From contig NHNY01000028.1 of assembly GCA_002786065.1 (NCBI GenBank), positions 248,001 through 312,000 of the forward strand: 64,000 nucleotides of DNA, read 5' to 3'. Below, in pieces: positions 32,199-43,442 of the stretch (the first letter of the stretch is position 1; each line of letters starts with the position of its first letter). Origin of the DNA: Microcyclospora pomicola (lineage: Eukaryota; Ascomycota; Dothideomycetes; Capnodiales). Under the pieces are notes generated by a model that was given only the letters and a program-made list of their open reading frames with translations, did no database searches and was not told the origin of the DNA. Both the position numbers and the translations under genes were made by a program.

Positions 32199-33029
32199 AT
32201 GACTACCACATCATCGACCCCTGCACTGGAGAAGACTCGATTGCCGTCTCCATTTGACAACTCGTCCGAGCCGTTTCACCTCATCGCGCAAGGTGCTGAG
32301 AGCCTACTCTACCGAACGACTTTCCTGAACCCCACCAACCCCGCTTCTTCAGACGTCGTGCTTAATGCTGCATTGAAGGTCAGACCGGAGAAGAAATGGC
32401 GGCATCCTTCACTGGACAAGAGATTGACGCGCGCCCGCGTGTTGGCGGAAGCAAGAGTGTTGGCCAAGTGTCGGCGGGATGGAGTGCCAGTGCCCGCGGT
32501 GTTGGGACTCGATTGGGAAGCAGGGTGGTGCGCGATGGAGTGGATTGAGGGCGAGAGTGTCAAGGCTGCCGTGCGAGCTTGGGACGAGAGAGTAAAAGCA
32601 GGAACGGAAGCAAGTGAAAGCGATCTGAAGATTCTGTTGGGCAAGATTGGAAAGGTCGTCGCAATGCTTCACAAAGCAGGGATTGTTCACGGTGACCTGA
32701 CAACGAGCAACATGATGCTCCGGCCATTGGCTCCGTCACATCAACAATCGACCGAAAGCACAGGCAGTCTCGCGGTCTCGGCATTGGACAGCGAAGTGGT
32801 CCTCATCGACTTTGGACTCGCCACTCAAGGAGTGACTAACGACGAAGACCGAGCGGTAGACCTTTACGTGCTGGAAAGAGCATTCGGATCGACTCATCCT
32901 AGGCAGGAACATTTCTTTGAGGAAGTACTGGCCGCTTACGGGGAGGAGATCGGGAAGAACGGAAGACTGGTGCTTCGCAAGTTGGAGGACGTGCGAATGA
33001 GAGGAAGGAAGAAGAGCATGTTAGGCTGA
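32199..33029 (+). CDS. BUD32: Bud32 (PRPK) atypical kinase of the KEOPS/EKC complex
   Basis: A single-exon frame of 276 residues, the usual length for fungal Bud32. The small kinase fold has LIAQGAESLLYRT (glycine-loop replacement, residues 28-40), the ALK60VR lysine, the KRLTRARVLAEARVLAKC helix, and EWIEG at the hinge. The catalytic loop is HGDLTTSN (164-171, Asp166) and the metal site is DFG (204-206). These are the hallmarks of the Bud32/PRPK family. Bud32 is the ATPase/kinase partner of Kae1 in KEOPS, which makes t6A37 on ANN-decoding tRNAs and supports telomere maintenance. The C-terminal RKLEDVRMRGRKKSMLG is the typical basic tail. An insertion of about 18 residues (LAPSHQQSTESTGS..) lies between the catalytic loop and DFG, longer than in yeast. 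Confidence 0.96.
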   Translation: MTTTSSTPALEKTRLPSPFDNSSEPFHLIAQGAESLLYRTTFLNPTNPASSDVVLNAALKVRPEKKWRHPSLDKRLTRARVLAEARVLAKCRRDGVPVPAVLGLDWEAGWCAMEWIEGESVKAAVRAWDERVKAGTEASESDLKILLGKIGKVVAMLHKAGIVHGDLTTSNMMLRPLAPSHQQSTESTGSLAVSALDSEVVLIDFGLATQGVTNDEDRAVDLYVLERAFGSTHPRQEHFFEEVLAAYGEEIGKNGRLVLRKLEDVRMRGRKKSMLG

Positions 33030-33922
33030 AATGGTTCGATGGTCCTACATGGTAGGGCTTTGGATTGCAAGTTCCGCTTCGCTCAGTTTATTTGTTGCCA
33101 TCATGTTAGGTGCATCGAAAAGGTCATACTACTGTCCTACCGGCTACCTCTCATTTGGCAGAGTTCATCAGAAGCTCTGCTTTGTCTCCATCGAACAAAA
33201 GCTTGGGGAGGCTAGATCAAGCCTGATCAGAGACAGCTCTGAGCGAAATCATCGCGGTGCTACGCTCGGAATGCTCTCCCTGCTGCAATGATATCACCAT
33301 GGCGTTGCGGCGTATGATCTCGACTTGGTCCCGTCGCCGACAGGAAAAGGGGGAGGTTTACATGCATGGCTACAGCGTTGGCCGCAATCTTGGCCTGTGT
33401 CTACGTAGGAAGCCGGCTGTCCTACTGAGGCGCTGACCTTTACATCCATCCGCAATATCCTATAAAGGTCACGCCATGTCACTTCAATCGAGAAATTTCT
33501 AGCAGCACCATAAGAAGCGTTATACAGCCACAGCATATTCGAGTTCGCAGTGCCGAAATGCCATTGCTTGAGTGGATTTGCTGGTACAAAACACGGCGCT
33601 ACAGTGAGGCATGGCTACCCAGCGACAACGAAGAAAGGATTCAGAGATAGCGATCAATTGATCTAAGTACCTAGCCATTCTACAGTAGGGTATGTACAAG
33701 TTGCAAGCTAGACATTGTTCTGGGTGGAGGCAAGAGTATTGTATCTCAAGCGGGTCAACTGCTCACATCATGCACCCCACTTCAACTGCCGTCGTAGCTG
33801 CATTTAGTGACCACAATCAGATGGCCGTCGGTCATTACATAAACTATATTTACGGATGTAACAGTCATCCACCTCCTCCTCCTCATACTGTCTGCTCATG
33901 ACCTTCAAATACTGTGCACAAC
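33030..33922. other. Intergenic between BUD32 and FYV10
   Basis: BUD32 3' flank and FYV10 promoter. No supported gene. The last 40 nt before the FYV10 start contain a CCT-rich tract (ccacctcctcctcctc). Confidence 0.55.
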
Positions 33923-35228
33923 ATGGCGGAACTGATCACCACCACCAAACTGGATCCCGATACCCATCTTCTGCTCGATCAACCACTCCTCCGGCTTCCC
34001 CATGAGCTCCTCCGCAAGAACCTCAAATCCGCTCAACGTCAGATTGAGATTACCAATAAATCTATCACGACCGCCGTCAGCTCTAAGCCCTCCTCCGACC
34101 CAGCTGCAACTTTGGCCTCTATAGACGCCACCCTCGCAAAAGCCCAGTCTCTCAAGCGCAAGCTTGAAAGCTTGCGATTCGAGGAAGCTACTCTACATCG
34201 ACAGCAAAAGGCCCGAATACAGCACCTTCAGACGGTCCATGAGATTCCCAGCCTAGCAGACGTCAAGTACGATGCCTGGGCTCACGTGCGGTTGGACCGG
34301 CTGCTCGTGGACCAGCTACTGCGCAAAGGCTACACAGAATCAGCACGTGCACTGGCCCGGGAGAAAGGCATAGAAGACTTGGTGGACGTTGCTGTGTTTG
34401 AAGAATGTGGCAGGATCGAACGTAGCCTGGGCGCGGGCAAGGTACAGGAATGTCTGGCATGGTGTGCGGACAACAAGCAGGCGTTGAAGAAACTCAACAG
34501 CAACCTGGAGCTGGAGCTGCGTCTACAGCAAGTGATAGAAATGGCACGCAGCGGCGAGCCGGCGAAGCAACTAGAGGCACTGCTTCATGCACGAAAGCAT
34601 TTGACGAGTGGCCAGGATCCGGAGATCGTGCTCCACGCGGCGGGTCTGCTGGCGTATAGCTCCGATACCTACGATGAACCATACCGGGTGCGTACACTCC
34701 AGCCAGGTGGTCTTGCACACAAATCTTCGGACACTACTGACATGAATGCTCAACCAGACTCTCTACTCCGCATCACGCTACACTAAGCTGAGTGCGCTGT
34801 TCGTGCAAACGCACCACACGCTGTACTCGCTGCCTGCCCAGCCGCTGCTGCACATCGCCTTGTCGGCAGGCCTCTCGGCACTCAAGACACCTACTTGTCA
34901 TTCCGTCCACAATCCAGCAATCCACAACCCAACAGCTTCGTTCCAACCTACGACCAATCCACGAACCTTGACTGGCGCACCACTCTGCCCGATCTGCTCC
35001 ACTGAATTGAACGAGTTGGCAAGAAACGTGCCGTACGCGCATCACACCAAGAGCTATATGGAGGAGGACCCGGTTGTGTTGCCGAATGGACGTGTTTTTG
35101 GACGAGAAAGATTGCAGGCGCTGAACGAGAAACTGGGCGTGGAGAAGGGGAAGAGGAGGGACCCCACGGAAGGGCACGACGGACTGGAGTGGGAGGAGAA
35201 GGAGGTTAGGAAGGTCTTCATTCTGTGA
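33923..35228 (+). CDS. FYV10: Fyv10/Gid9-type subunit of the GID/CTLH E3 ubiquitin ligase
   Basis: Two exons, 33923-34687 and 34758-35228, with a 70-nt phase-0 intron, give 411 residues. The N-terminal half is coiled coil (LKSAQRQIEITNKSI; AQSLKRKLESLRFEEATLHRQQ). A LisH element (RLDRLLVDQLLRKGYTESARALA, about 122-145) and CTLH region (FEECGRIERSLGAGKVQECLAWC...LELELRLQQVIEMARSG) follow, then CRA-type helices. The C-terminus carries the degenerate RING of this family: CPICSTELNELARNVPYAHH...YMEEDPVVLPNGRVFG, with CxxC and HH in the expected places. Gid9/MAEA pairs with Gid2/RMND5 to form the catalytic core that ubiquitinates gluconeogenic enzymes on return to glucose. The start at 33923 (MAELITT) is the first ATG of the frame. 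Ordinary gene in all respects. Confidence 0.95.
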
Positions 35229-35542
35229 GAGAGCCATCTTTGGTGAAGAGGGATGCCACTTGCTTCTACCCATGAGGTCGTGTGAACTCGAGCAATGCGC
35301 CACGTATGAGGCAGAAACTCACCGGAATCGCCTCACAGCCCCAGCACGTACAGCCGAGCCACCCGTTGCTGCAAGGCTGAGCGCAGCCATTCCGGTGAAG
35401 CTTCGATGAACACCAACAAGCTACGATCAAGAACCGACAGTACTCCCAGACATTCAAAACAGGCCGCCGTCCCTCGCAGGACATTTCCAGGGCTGCATAC
35501 CTACGTCCAAACCCCTTCCGTCCGTCGCTTGATCCGCGCAAG
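35229..35542. other. Short intergenic region between FYV10 and the F-box gene
   Basis: The 314 nt between two co-directional genes contain the FYV10 3' end and the F-box gene promoter. Nothing else is visible. Confidence 0.55.
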
Positions 35543-36169
35543 ATGGCCGCAACCGCCGACGAACTTCCGGCAGATCTGGTCCATCTTCCCCATGAGCTAC
35601 AACTCCTCTTCGCCAAGAACCTAGACATCCGAACTCTCCTACGTCTTTCGCAGACGAACCACCATTTCCATCGCCTCTGCGATGTCCACCACCCGACCCA
35701 CAAGTCACAGCTGGAATCCTTCCTACTCGATGTCCAGTTTTCAAGACGCTGGATATTGACCGGCCACGCTTGCTTCTCATGCTGCAAGGTCCTCCCGACT
35801 TCAGCCTTCAGCAAGCCGCAAACCCATAGGAAGCGGAGCAAGATGGGCGAGCACCAGACCCGCCGGTTCTGCATCGACTGCGGCATGGCGCGGGGCCGTT
35901 TCGCGCCGGGGAACAAGGTGTTACGCCAGGATGGGTCGGAGCTGTGGGTGTGCCGCTATTGTCGGCAGTTGAAGGCAGGGGACTTGTGTCCGCAGTGTGT
36001 GGTCTGCAGAGACTGCGGGCCGCGGGACGGGCGCTGTGTCCGTGGGCATATCGCTCCTCGTCAAGATGATGGATGGGGTCGGATATATGGAATCAAAGTC
36101 GCTGGAAACACAGTTGCACCGAAGTCTCCAGAATGGGACAGACGGCGCGTGCGAGAACGGCACGACTAG
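35543..36169 (+). CDS. F-box protein with a cysteine-rich zinc-binding-like C-terminus
   Basis: A single-exon frame of 208 residues starting MAATADELPADLVHLP. Residues about 13-50 form an F-box: LVHLPHELQLLFAKNLDIRTLLRLSQTNHHFHRLC, with the usual LP-x-E-L-x-x-x-F opening. After a short linker a cysteine-rich part runs from about residue 77: CFSCCK, RFCIDCG, WVCRYCRQ and CPQCVVCRDCG. This makes at least five CxxC-type pairs and probably binds zinc. F-box proteins link Skp1-Cullin ubiquitin ligases to substrates; the Cys-rich part would then be the substrate or RNA/protein-binding end. The substrate is unknown. Similar short F-box plus Cys-rich proteins are widespread in Dothideomycetes and Eurotiomycetes as unnamed proteins. 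It follows FYV10, another ubiquitin-ligase subunit, on the same strand, which is probably coincidence. Confidence 0.85.
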   Translation: MAATADELPADLVHLPHELQLLFAKNLDIRTLLRLSQTNHHFHRLCDVHHPTHKSQLESFLLDVQFSRRWILTGHACFSCCKVLPTSAFSKPQTHRKRSKMGEHQTRRFCIDCGMARGRFAPGNKVLRQDGSELWVCRYCRQLKAGDLCPQCVVCRDCGPRDGRCVRGHIAPRQDDGWGRIYGIKVAGNTVAPKSPEWDRRRVRERHD

Positions 36170-37786
36170 CAAGTCTGGAGTTGTCAGGTGAGCCTGAACA
36201 AAGTGGACTGTGAGTAATGTCCAGTGAGAACGACGAAGGAGCGAGATGTGGCTCAAATAAATGTACGGCTGAAGTTGTGGTCAACTTGTGTCAAGCTCGT
36301 TTCTTCTTCGTGGACCGGCTGAAGTACAGCCAAGTCGTCACCTTATGGACGTCGATGTCATTCTCCTTCATTAGGTAGTATACTGCTCCAGTTCCCGGTC
36401 ATTATAGTGGTTGATGTGTGTCGTAAAGCTCCAGCCTTAGTCAGTACATGCCTTTGTGGAAGCATTCGGATGTTGACAACGACATACCTGCTGTGACTCT
36501 CAGATGTTTCGTTGAGAGAATAGGTCCTGCGAGAAGCGAGTCGGCGAAGTAAATAGATCTCAAGGAGTAATAGTGGTTGATGCAGCTTGGGTAGAAATCG
36601 TACGCGACACCAATGTGTATGATTGCACTGTGACGGTAACATGAGGATGTGGAGCGTTGATCATGTTTTCTAACATCGATGGTAATGATGTGTTATGTTG
36701 CGACAGGCCCGTGACGACGTGGGTCATATAGGTAGTATGTGTTGGAAGATCACTGTTCGTCGAAGCTGTAGTGACTGAGATAAATAGGTTATCGATGATC
36801 AATGGTGTTGACAGCCATGTGAAAATGATCTTCGAGGCGATTTCTCAGCCCCGTGTCCGAACGTACGTCGCGACCATAAAGCCTTCAGTCATCCAGTCTC
36901 CGTCCTTGATCGCATCTCCCTCACGACTTCTAGGGCTGAGAAGGTAGCGCATCAGGTCTGCTACAAGAGACATGGGTACGCGCATGACTTAAGACAGCCT
37001 GGGTAAGGTAGGTAGATAACTCCGGCTTTCAAGCTTTGTCAGCATCGATCGACGCTTTGGTTGATCTTCATGGCGGAAGCCTCAGGTTCGCAGCAAGCGA
37101 CTGGGATACCGGTCATGAACAGACCCTGATTCGCCCTCAGATTTTGGACCCCACGGAGACGCCGAACGTCCAGCAGATCGGCGTGCACATCGTCTAAGCC
37201 ATGTGCCGTGAGCATGCATGTCCTTTCCGGTGACTGGAATTTGTAGCATCTGACCTCGTGCTCCAGTTGTTCTTATATGGCATGTGTTGCACGCTGTGCC
37301 ATGCATACAGAAAGGCCCTTGTCAGGCTCAGTCAGTAGTAGTCATCCTGCGGATCCTGCAGGTCTTTCTCGAACGTCGTTCCAGAGGTGCATGTCTGATA
37401 TCATTGGTGTGCCAATACACCGGCACTCGGCCCGAGAACAGAAGCAACAGAAACAAGGAAGATCTCATGATCGCCGTAAATGGGCAACCTGTGCCTCGGT
37501 AGCGTACTCCGGCATGTCCGGGGTGTGGTGTGGTCAGCACATGGTAGGTGCCATTGTGAGAATGCAACACACCCGACCACAACAATTTGGGGGCCGCAAC
37601 GTAGCACTCAAGTTGTCGTCTGAGGTTGCAACGCAAGATCTTAGGTCCGACACGCCCACTGCAGTACATTGCTGATCCCGCCGCTTCTTCCTATGCTTTG
37701 CTGCTCTAACGCTCCTGGCAACACTGGATATATTTGATCACCGCTTGACCGTGTGTAAATTGTCAGATGCACTCTTGATAAGGAGA
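36170..37786. other. Gene-poor region between F-box and NmrA-like genes
   Basis: In 1.6 kb I see only short, overlapping frames. One leftward frame at 36560-36802 is Thr/Ser-rich and begins MIIDNLFISV; it has no family signature and I do not call it. A TAAGGTAGGTA motif lies at 37004-37014. No transposon relics are evident, and composition is not AT-rich, so repeat-induced mutation is not suggested. Confidence 0.5.
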
Positions 37787-38868
37787 TCATCGAGTATGCC
37801 ATTTGTTTCGAAACCATTCCTCAAATGGCACAGGCCGGATCGCCGGAAAAAGCTGATTGAGGTTTGTTTGCGTGAAGTCATAACGACCTTCGGCGGTCGC
37901 GAGCAGTACTTGTGTCCGTAACTGTCTTGGGACGTCTCCCGCTGCGATTGCAAGGCTTAATTCCGAGCGAAGAGCAGCTGGGGTGTACTCCAACAGTGGT
38001 TGGAAGCGCCGACCTGCAAGTGCCGTTAGTCAAAATTTCGATGTAGAGGGGAACAGAACAGACCTCGCAATTGCTGTACAAGCTGTATGAGGTTCCACAC
38101 AGTCGTCCGGTGTCCGCACATTCGTAGCTCAGCCGGCCACGTGGGAAGATCCAAAGCGGCGGTCACGAAGCGACCTACGTCCTGTGCAGCAGTCATACAG
38201 ATAGTGACGTTGAGCTGGTTGTTTGCATCCCGGCAAGGCGCCGTCGCCTGCATTGTACGACAATCCATGATATAGTCTCCTTCTCCAGCAAATCCAGCAC
38301 CGCCGCTACCACCCATCCTGGTCTCTGCAAGACCTCCGGGCTGGAACCGCTCGTACAGAATTCCACACACGAACGTGGTCGATTGAATGACTCGAGCGTA
38401 ATGGGCGAGCCATTGACGCGCAAGAGCCCTGAAACGATCCGCAGATTCGTCACCTCGTCTCATCGTAGGAGATCCTTCAAACTCGGCGGGAGCAAAGCGT
38501 CTGACATGGACAGCGACCGCAGCCTTGATAAGTTCGATCTGGTGCGGGCCTGTGACCGTCGAGATGACCGTGTCAATCCCCCTGAGGGCAAATTGTAAAG
38601 ACTGCACATTGCCATAATCTACCACGGCCACTTGGTAAGAGCCAGAAAGCTGTGATTGTTGCTACTCCGCTGTTAGCAATCTGTCCCGGTGAAGGTAAGG
38701 AGCCAGTGCCGAAAGTAAGAAAGTGAACATTGCGTAACATGGCAGTGGTAGAGTACATACCCTCCTTGAAAGGAATACAACGTGATGTCCAGTGGTGGAA
38801 TCAATGTAGTGAGCGATCATACGAGCCAGACCTCCGGTCCCAGCAACCGCTATCCTCATCATTGACAT
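37787..38868 (-). CDS. NmrA-like / isoflavone-reductase-like NAD(P)-binding protein
   Basis: Three exons, 38868-38761, 38649-38064 and 38013-37787, give 306 residues. The N-terminal Rossmann turn is MRIAVAGTGGLARMIAHYI (GxGGxA), followed by VVFLSRR at the end of beta-2, where the Arg pair would favour NADP. After the first intron comes VDYGNVQSLQFALRGIDTVIST, and then the IELIKAAVAVHVRRFAPAEFEGSP block typical of NmrA/PCBER-like proteins, where family members have KRFxPSEFG. The substrate-binding half ends FPAIRPVPFEEWFRNKW. Members act as redox sensors controlling nitrogen regulators or as reductases of phenolics; neither can be assigned. The last intron uses the less usual donor gtctgt, but the joined frame is continuous and conserved. 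The usual catalytic Lys of reductases is not evident, so a sensor role is possible. Confidence 0.88.
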
Positions 38869-41356
38869 AATCGAAAGTTGTATCCCCGGTGGAAGGTAGC
38901 CCTGGGAAAAGACATAGCCAGCGCCAACGAAAGATGGAAAGATCGTTGCCTTTGGACGTCCAGATCCTCCTATCTTCTAAACCGTATGCCTCGTGGCTTC
39001 TCGAGGCATGGATGATAAACCTTGTTCTGAGGTTTCAATCGCTTGCTCATGGAGCGCATGATTGGACGTCTTGATAGATCCTTGCTTTGGATTATTGCCG
39101 AAACAGGCTGCAGATCGCACGTGGAAGGCGTCGTCAAGGGGTCATCCCTCGCGCAGATAATTCCGTTGGCGGTGTGAGATGCGGATGGCTGTTGGCGCTG
39201 GTCACTACTACTGTGAAAGATCCTTTGACAAGCAGGAGGGTCGACTCAAGCCCTGGCGGATCTTTACTGATCTGCGTAAGAATGCTAGACTGTGTATGAG
39301 GCTCCAATCAGCGATACTGTCCCACATCGCATGTGGAACAGTCAGCCTCGCATGCCACACTTCTAGTAAGCCAGATGCTTGACAAAATCCTGTCTTCACG
39401 AGTAATCGGATCCTGCAGGATGATACGCAGGCTCAGCTGTTGTTGGTACGTTGTAGGGCAAGAAGCCGTTAGAAGGCCTTAGCTATGATTTGCGAGTGAC
39501 GTCTATCAGCCTACAGCGTCAAGATGAGTTTTGCAATCAAAAGCTTGTGTCGAAGGCAACGTAGTTATAGTCACCATGGACGGAGATCCCGATCGCTGAA
39601 GCCCGCATCCCCGGCGCGAAATCAATTGTTGAGTATGCAGCGGGCGTGCCGGCCTCACATTGGCGGCGTTTTGATTGAGGACCCGGAAAGAGTTTGCATC
39701 TGCCGCGAGAACCGGCTGCACGTGAAGCAAACATTCACATGTGGGGAATTTCTCATCGGCAGGGACTGTACTTGGCTACTGTGTCCTGCGTCTGATTTCG
39801 AATGGTCCGGGTCTTATGCATGTGATGCCGTGTTTGAAGAGCTAGGCATAGCAGGTCTCGCTCCATCGAAATAACATTACTCTCCTGGAAACGGACCAGA
39901 GGGCAGAAGTTTCGACAATGGGCGACCCGCAACCACTAAGGTTCGAATCAGACAGTAACGAAGATGGAAGTGTGTAGCGACATGCATGTTGTCTCCAGCC
40001 GATATGCACTACAAGAGCTTGTCCACAGATCAACAGTGAGGGCTAAGTGCTAGCATCATGTTGAGGAGCCGACCGTCATGGATCCAAGATTCTGGGTAGA
40101 GAGGAGATACGTCCAGGGTGTCGATCATGTTGCCATGATGCTGGCATTAGAATACATTACCTTTCTTGCGGAGGGATCGTACATGCAAGGGCGCATGGAC
40201 TTTGCGTGAGTGTGCGATCTGCCGCCGTTGCACACTCGGAAGAAATGTAGGACATGGACCCAAACAGGGTGTCTTGTCCGAAACTGTAGGTTGTGCAGGG
40301 ACACAGTGACCTGGAGATCTGCGTGTAGTGGCAAATCTATCATTCACTACTTACCCGCAAAGAGATCTCTCGGCCGCAACATGACACCAGAAGGACAGCA
40401 CGGGTAACTGACTCCTTGTCAGCTCGCCACGCAGATTTTCTGAATTGATGAATGCGTGCAACAGTGCTCGCTGCCGCCGAAACCAAGAGCAGCGGCAGAT
40501 GCAGTGACGCCAATTATCCAGACACTAGTCACCTGGGGCGCCCTTGCGAAGACCTCGCATTTGGCCCCACCATCCGTCGTGACAAAGCTGCAGTGGTTCA
40601 ATAGTGAATCTCTTTGCGAGGATGTGGTGCGAACTTGATTGCCCGAGATGCAGATAGTATGCCCAGAGAAATGGGACTTTATTCTGTCAATGTCTACTCT
40701 TGTAGCTGCTCGTCATCAGGTCTTCAGGTAATGGAATCAAAGAGTCCACATGCCGGAAGATTAAATGGCGTTCGTTGTGAAGCAACGATATCTACGCCGA
40801 TCTGAGGTGAAACCCTGTCCAATGGACGGCGAAGGCGAAAGAACGGGCCGGGGATCTGCTTCCACCGGTGAGAGTTTGAGCCTCTGATATTGCGCGAAAG
40901 ACCGTCATGCAGGCGCCTGCGTTCAAGGTTTGTGTAGGGCTGCGTAGACTATCCCACAGATGTTTTTGCGCCATTTGCTTAACGAGATCCCAGTCACGGG
41001 ATCTTGGTGTTCACTTCGCGATTGTGCGAACATCGCTGGTGCGTCGCCAATTGTTCAAGATCTGCACGCCACTGTTGGCATCATTATACCAACATGGCGT
41101 GCCTGGAGGTACAGATACTCAGAAGTCGACTAGGGTTTTGCATGCGAAGGACGTGTATGTGTCTGTACTGAGAGAACGGCATTCGGTGTCGTCGCTACAA
41201 ACTTCATACCTGGAGGATCACTCCGGTTGAGCCATGGCCCGGCCGCCGAGCTTTGACCCTAACGCGTGACCTCAGAACGCGTTCATCTATTGCCCGCCCA
41301 AACATCAAGTGGGAGTGCACTTCTCACCAGGCTTTCTACGCAGCCATTCGACAAGC
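38869..41356. other. Gene-poor divergent intergenic region, 2.5 kb
   Basis: The region lies between divergent NmrA-like and homeobox genes. No frame has a recognisable domain. A 116-codon rightward frame at 39524-39874 is Cys-rich towards its end (RVCICRENRLHVKQTF, FTCGEFLIGRDC) but lacks a signal peptide, and I treat it as unsupported. No terminal repeats or transposase fragments are seen. Confidence 0.5.
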
Positions 41357-43113
41357 ATGAGCAATCCAGCAAGTATCTCCAAGACCGGGGAAAGCCCAAT
41401 GGCTCCACAAACAACACTTGAGTCTTTCGACCACCTCACCACCACGCCTTCAGATATTCGCTCGTCGGCCGCCGATGACAGACCCTCCGGCCGCTCCAAA
41501 CGCAAGAGGACAAGGTCGGTGGCTTCAAGGTAGCTGCTCCAATGCTTGCTGACACAGACTGCTCAGTCCGGAAGACCAAGCAACTCTTGAAGCCGCATAT
41601 GCTCGTGATCCGAAGCCTGACAAGGCAAAGCGTCTAGAGCTTGTGAAGCAAGTAGCGCTGGGTGAGAAGGAAGTACAGGTACACACGTTCGGTGTCAGCA
41701 GAAGCAGACATTCAGCTGAGTGATTTGTGCTAGATATGGTACCAAAATCGACGACAGAGTTCCCGACGGAAATCAAGACCTTTGCTGCCCCACGAGATTG
41801 CACAATATCAACTCTCGAAATCCGGTGCAGGTACTTGTATCCCCAGTTCCGATTCACTCGACCTGGAACAGAGTAATGTCGACACTCAGATTGGAGCTCC
41901 ACAAGAGACAGATGAACATGACACGCGACGAAACCATCGATCACCACTCGATCGTGCTCCCAAGGACGAGCCAATTGAGCCCGATCTCTTATCGGATCAT
42001 CGTCTGCGCCCGGCTTCTCCAAGGCCCGTTTCAGCTTCAGACCATGTTACGAAAGTGCCTGATGTTGGCTCGACACAGACTACATACAACACATCTGACC
42101 CCTCGTCATCTCAGAGCGAACTACAGTCCTCGCAAGAACAAAGCGCGCCCATAGGCTATTTTGCAAACCGGCGAAGTGCGGCCTCGTTCTCCGCGCCTAG
42201 GTCGTTTAATGAAAAGAAAGACTCATTCTTGAGTACTGGGAGGAATACTTCAATGGGACACTCTTTCAATCAAGCGGTCGAGCTTCCAAAGACAAGTCTC
42301 ACACGTATCCACTTGTCAATGTCCTCCGAAGGCAAAGCCATGATCACCACCAAAGACGGTACGTCCCCATCACCTCCGCGTGCGAACCAGGCCACTCGGT
42401 CCATGATAGGCTCTGGTCACGGCGTGGAATCTGTCGTGAACTCGATCACGCCTACTAGTGACTGGAAGCCTCTACAAAGATCCGCAAGTGGGAGATCTCG
42501 AGATTCTCGCGCGTGGGAGTTCTGGTGTGACAAGGACAGCAGGACAGAATTGGAAGACCAAGCAGAGAAGGAGACAAGCGGCTCCGCTGCGGACGCGATC
42601 GGCCTGCTGAGATCGTCGTCGGGCAGAAGTATCCTTGGACCTTTAACGAATAAGCGTAACCCGACGCTCTTTCGTGACAATTCAGAGGCGAAGAAACAAC
42701 GGCTTGATCAGTCAAAGCGACAACCTCTGCGAAGAGCAAACACATCTTTCGGGCGATTACAGAACAAGTCAATACAACGAAAGCAGAGTCGTCCGAGTCT
42801 GAAGTACTCCGAATCAGCTGTGTCAGTCTACATTCCCGGCAATGATTCGGACAAGGAGAACTGGTCTCCTGAGCGGAACTTGTCGTCAACTCGGAGCAGC
42901 GAGCTTGCGGCAGTGAAAAAGGGTCACAGGACCGGCTCCAAAGTCGCGGAAGACAACGGGCGCAAAGCTATGCGTCTCAACGGACATGATGATCCCGAAA
43001 ATGACGCAGAACTGGCCGATTTCATGCGTAGTGGTCGGAAGAGTGTGTCATCGGAGGACGATCTGGATTGCGTGCAAGGGCTTTTGTCATTGTCGCAAGG
43101 TAACTGGCGATAA
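41357..43113 (+). CDS. Homeobox (homeodomain) transcription factor
   Basis: Three exons, 41357-41514, 41567-41678 and 41734-43113, give 549 residues. The homeodomain spans roughly residues 48-108 across all three exons: KRKRT|SPEDQATLEAAYARDPKPDKAKRLELVKQVALGEKEVQ|IWYQNRRQSSRRKSRPL when split into its parts. The recognition helix is VQIWYQNRRQ, with the invariant W, N and R. The PKPDKA loop is characteristic of fungal Yox1/Yhp1-like factors. The C-terminal 440 residues are disordered and Ser/Arg-rich, with PGNDSDKENWSPERN and MRSGRKSVSSEDDLDCVQGLLSLSQGNWR near the end. Yeast relatives repress early cell-cycle genes with Mcm1; whether that applies here is inference. The first intron uses donor gtcggt; the alternative gtagct donor would leave a 37-nt intron, too short for this window. 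Confidence 0.9.
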
Positions 43114-43442
43114 TGACATTGTTTGTTACAGGATATAACGACGCAATGATTTATCCAGGACCAGAATTGCATGCAGCCTTGAACTTCCCGACCTTCGCAA
43201 AGTGGAGTTGATGCTTCAGCCCGCGTGGGCCGCACGTAACTTCACTTTATGTAAGCAATGTGAAGTGGCCAATCTTCATTCATGAAGCACGACGTAGTAT
43301 ATGTGAACAATCTCGATGATCGATTTCAACACTATATAAGCACGTATATATGACCTTTATCGCCTTCGCATTTTCGAGTTCTAGAGTCTCATGATGACAT
43401 ACATTTTGCTAGCAGATTCCTAATCGTACCACGCAGCTTATC
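43114..43442. promoter_or_regulatory. Amine oxidase promoter region
   Basis: The 329 nt between two co-directional genes include a strong TATA box at 43333-43340. No gene is visible. Confidence 0.5.
43333..43340 (+). promoter_or_regulatory. TATA box of the amine oxidase gene
   Basis: TATATAAG lies about 103 nt upstream of the start codon at 43443, matching the TATAWAAR consensus at a normal fungal distance. Confidence 0.5.

Noticed and set aside
36560-36802. 80-codon Thr/Ser-rich leftward frame
   Set aside because: It lacks a signal peptide or membrane segment and no splice extension gives a recognisable protein.
39940-39949. GGTTCGAATC resembles a tRNA B-box
   Set aside because: Flanking bases do not form a T-arm or acceptor stem, and no A-box lies upstream.
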